Assembly (NCBI GenBank): GCA_023653785.1 | Contig: JAMKCH010056671.1 | Span: forward strand, 33,918-97,917 | Source of the DNA: Ophioderma brevispina | Lineage: Eukaryota > Echinodermata > Ophiuroidea > Amphilepidida > Ophiodermatidae | Reading direction: 5' to 3' | Length of the DNA: 64,000 bases | Position numbering within the stretch: position 1 is the stretch's first letter | DNA letters: not shown here | Content: more notes on this DNA, generated by a model | What the model was told of the DNA's origin: nothing | What the model saw: the letters and a program-made list of their open reading frames with translations, nothing else | The model's database searches: none

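Overview
The window is animal nuclear DNA: AT-rich, with GT-AG introns, SINE-like and MITE-like repeats, minisatellites, and no prokaryotic gene organisation. Repeat style and gene architecture suggest a marine invertebrate. An echinoderm such as a sea urchin is my guess, but the sequence does not prove it.

Nearly everything codable belongs to one very large gene on the minus strand, read from base 64000 down to base 289, with both ends outside the window. It is a hemicentin (fibulin-6 family), an extracellular-matrix protein made of a long array of I-set immunoglobulin (Ig) domains, then thrombospondin type 1 repeats (TSP1), then a nidogen-like G2F barrel, then EGF modules. Here I read about 30 Ig domains (64.0 to 20.9 kb), six or seven TSP1 repeats (18.2 to 6.8 kb) and two of the G2F exons (3.5 and 0.3-0.66 kb). 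The VWA N-terminus lies beyond 64000 and the EGF modules would lie below base 1. Most exons carry one whole domain and start in phase 1 (acceptor AG, then a Val-Pro-Pro-type start for Ig or Val-x-Gly-x-Trp for TSP1). Several Ig domains are split over two exons.

Base-level quality is uneven. Exons at 29.0-30.5, 54.8-55.1 and 58.6-64 kb read cleanly. Most others have intact splice sites and domain motifs but one to several single-base indels, often in homopolymers. The pattern looks like accurate contigs joined by noisy long-read fill, not like a decayed pseudogene. Two large direct duplications (16.1-19.4 kb, containing a TSP1 exon; 26.0-28.3 kb, 937 bp with no difference seen) may share that cause.

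The introns hold the rest: a hAT-like MITE family with readable target-site duplications, two TTAA-flanked MITEs, a 150-bp foldback, a tRNA-Glu-headed SINE, LINE 3'-end remnants, several minisatellites (61-, about 55-, about 27-, about 105-, about 170- and about 300-bp units) and long homopolymer or simple tracts. I saw no CRISPR array, operon, rRNA or convincing functional tRNA, and no second protein-coding gene.
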